Positions 5,252 to 5,327 of a DNA stretch of 5,327 nt are shown here, piece by piece. This DNA comes from Chloroflexota bacterium (GTDB lineage: Bacteria > Chloroflexota > Anaerolineae > Ardenticatenales > Ardenticatenaceae). The DNA is taken from NCBI GenBank assembly GCA_003520455.1, contig DOUV01000976.1:1-5327 (forward strand), written 5' to 3'. Position numbers and translations under genes: made by a program. A model generated the notes under the pieces. It was not told where the DNA came from and searched no databases. It was given only the letters and a program-made list of their open reading frames with translations. How positions within the stretch are numbered: position 1 is the first letter of the stretch; each line of letters begins with the position of its first letter.

Positions 5252-5327
5252 CCCCCACGGCCGGGGATCTCTTTCTGCCAGATGCGGCCGCCCGCGCTGT
5301 CGCCCGGCCCCGCCGGCTTCAAGCCTG
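5236..5327 (+). CDS. Probable start of a further gene, cut by the window end
   Basis: An ATG at 5236 opens a frame with no stop through the last base of the window, giving 30 residues that begin MARGVTPTAGDLF and end Arg-rich. It overlaps the deacetylase stop by 16 bases, as expected of a coupled operon gene. About three quarters of its third codon positions are G or C, as in the neighbouring genes. A weak purine stretch (GGCAGAG) lies upstream. An Arg-rich N-terminus of this kind often precedes a first membrane segment, but nothing here identifies the family. In such GC-rich sequence a short open frame could also be chance. Confidence 0.4.
   Translation, partial: MARGVTPTAGDLFLPDAAARAVARPRRLQA

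Overview
The window is GC-rich, densely coding bacterial DNA with every supported gene on the + strand. It reads as two pieces of unlike content that meet inside one open reading frame at about 1201-1262. On the left are the end of a charged, helical hypothetical protein (3-383) and the first ~280 residues of a secreted protein that breaks off just inside a prenyltransferase/squalene-oxidase-type repeat. That style resembles Planctomycetota-like genomes. The right piece is a cell-surface polysaccharide locus. Its intergenic palindromes and gene set look more like Chloroflexota or a similar phylum. Both taxonomic guesses are inferences from memory.

Layout: 3-383 partial hypothetical CDS; 394-2214 hybrid ORF (N-terminal secreted/repeat protein joined in frame to the C-terminal part of a YfhO-like membrane protein); 2181-2957 a polyprenol-phosphate sugar transferase of the DPM1 type (GT2), overlapping the hybrid ORF; 2978-3748 a second, distinct GT2; 3749-4318 a 570-base non-coding gap with several inverted repeats, including a near-perfect 70-base palindrome; 4319-5251 a polysaccharide deacetylase of the kind found in exosortase/PEP-CTERM exopolysaccharide loci; and 5236-5327 the probable start of a further overlapping gene cut by the window end.

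How the right-hand genes may work together (inference from families): GT2 enzymes of these types load sugars onto polyprenyl phosphate or extend lipid-linked glycans on the cytoplasmic face. Large YfhO-type membrane proteins are thought to use such lipid-linked sugars on the outer face. A NodB-fold deacetylase would then trim N-acetyl groups from the polymer. No polymerase, flippase, exosortase or PEP-CTERM substrate is visible here, so the product cannot be named.

I do not see clear evidence of an undescribed biological system. The two observations most worth following up are the in-frame hybrid at ~1201-1262, which may well be an assembly chimera, and the structured palindrome cluster at 3950-4170.
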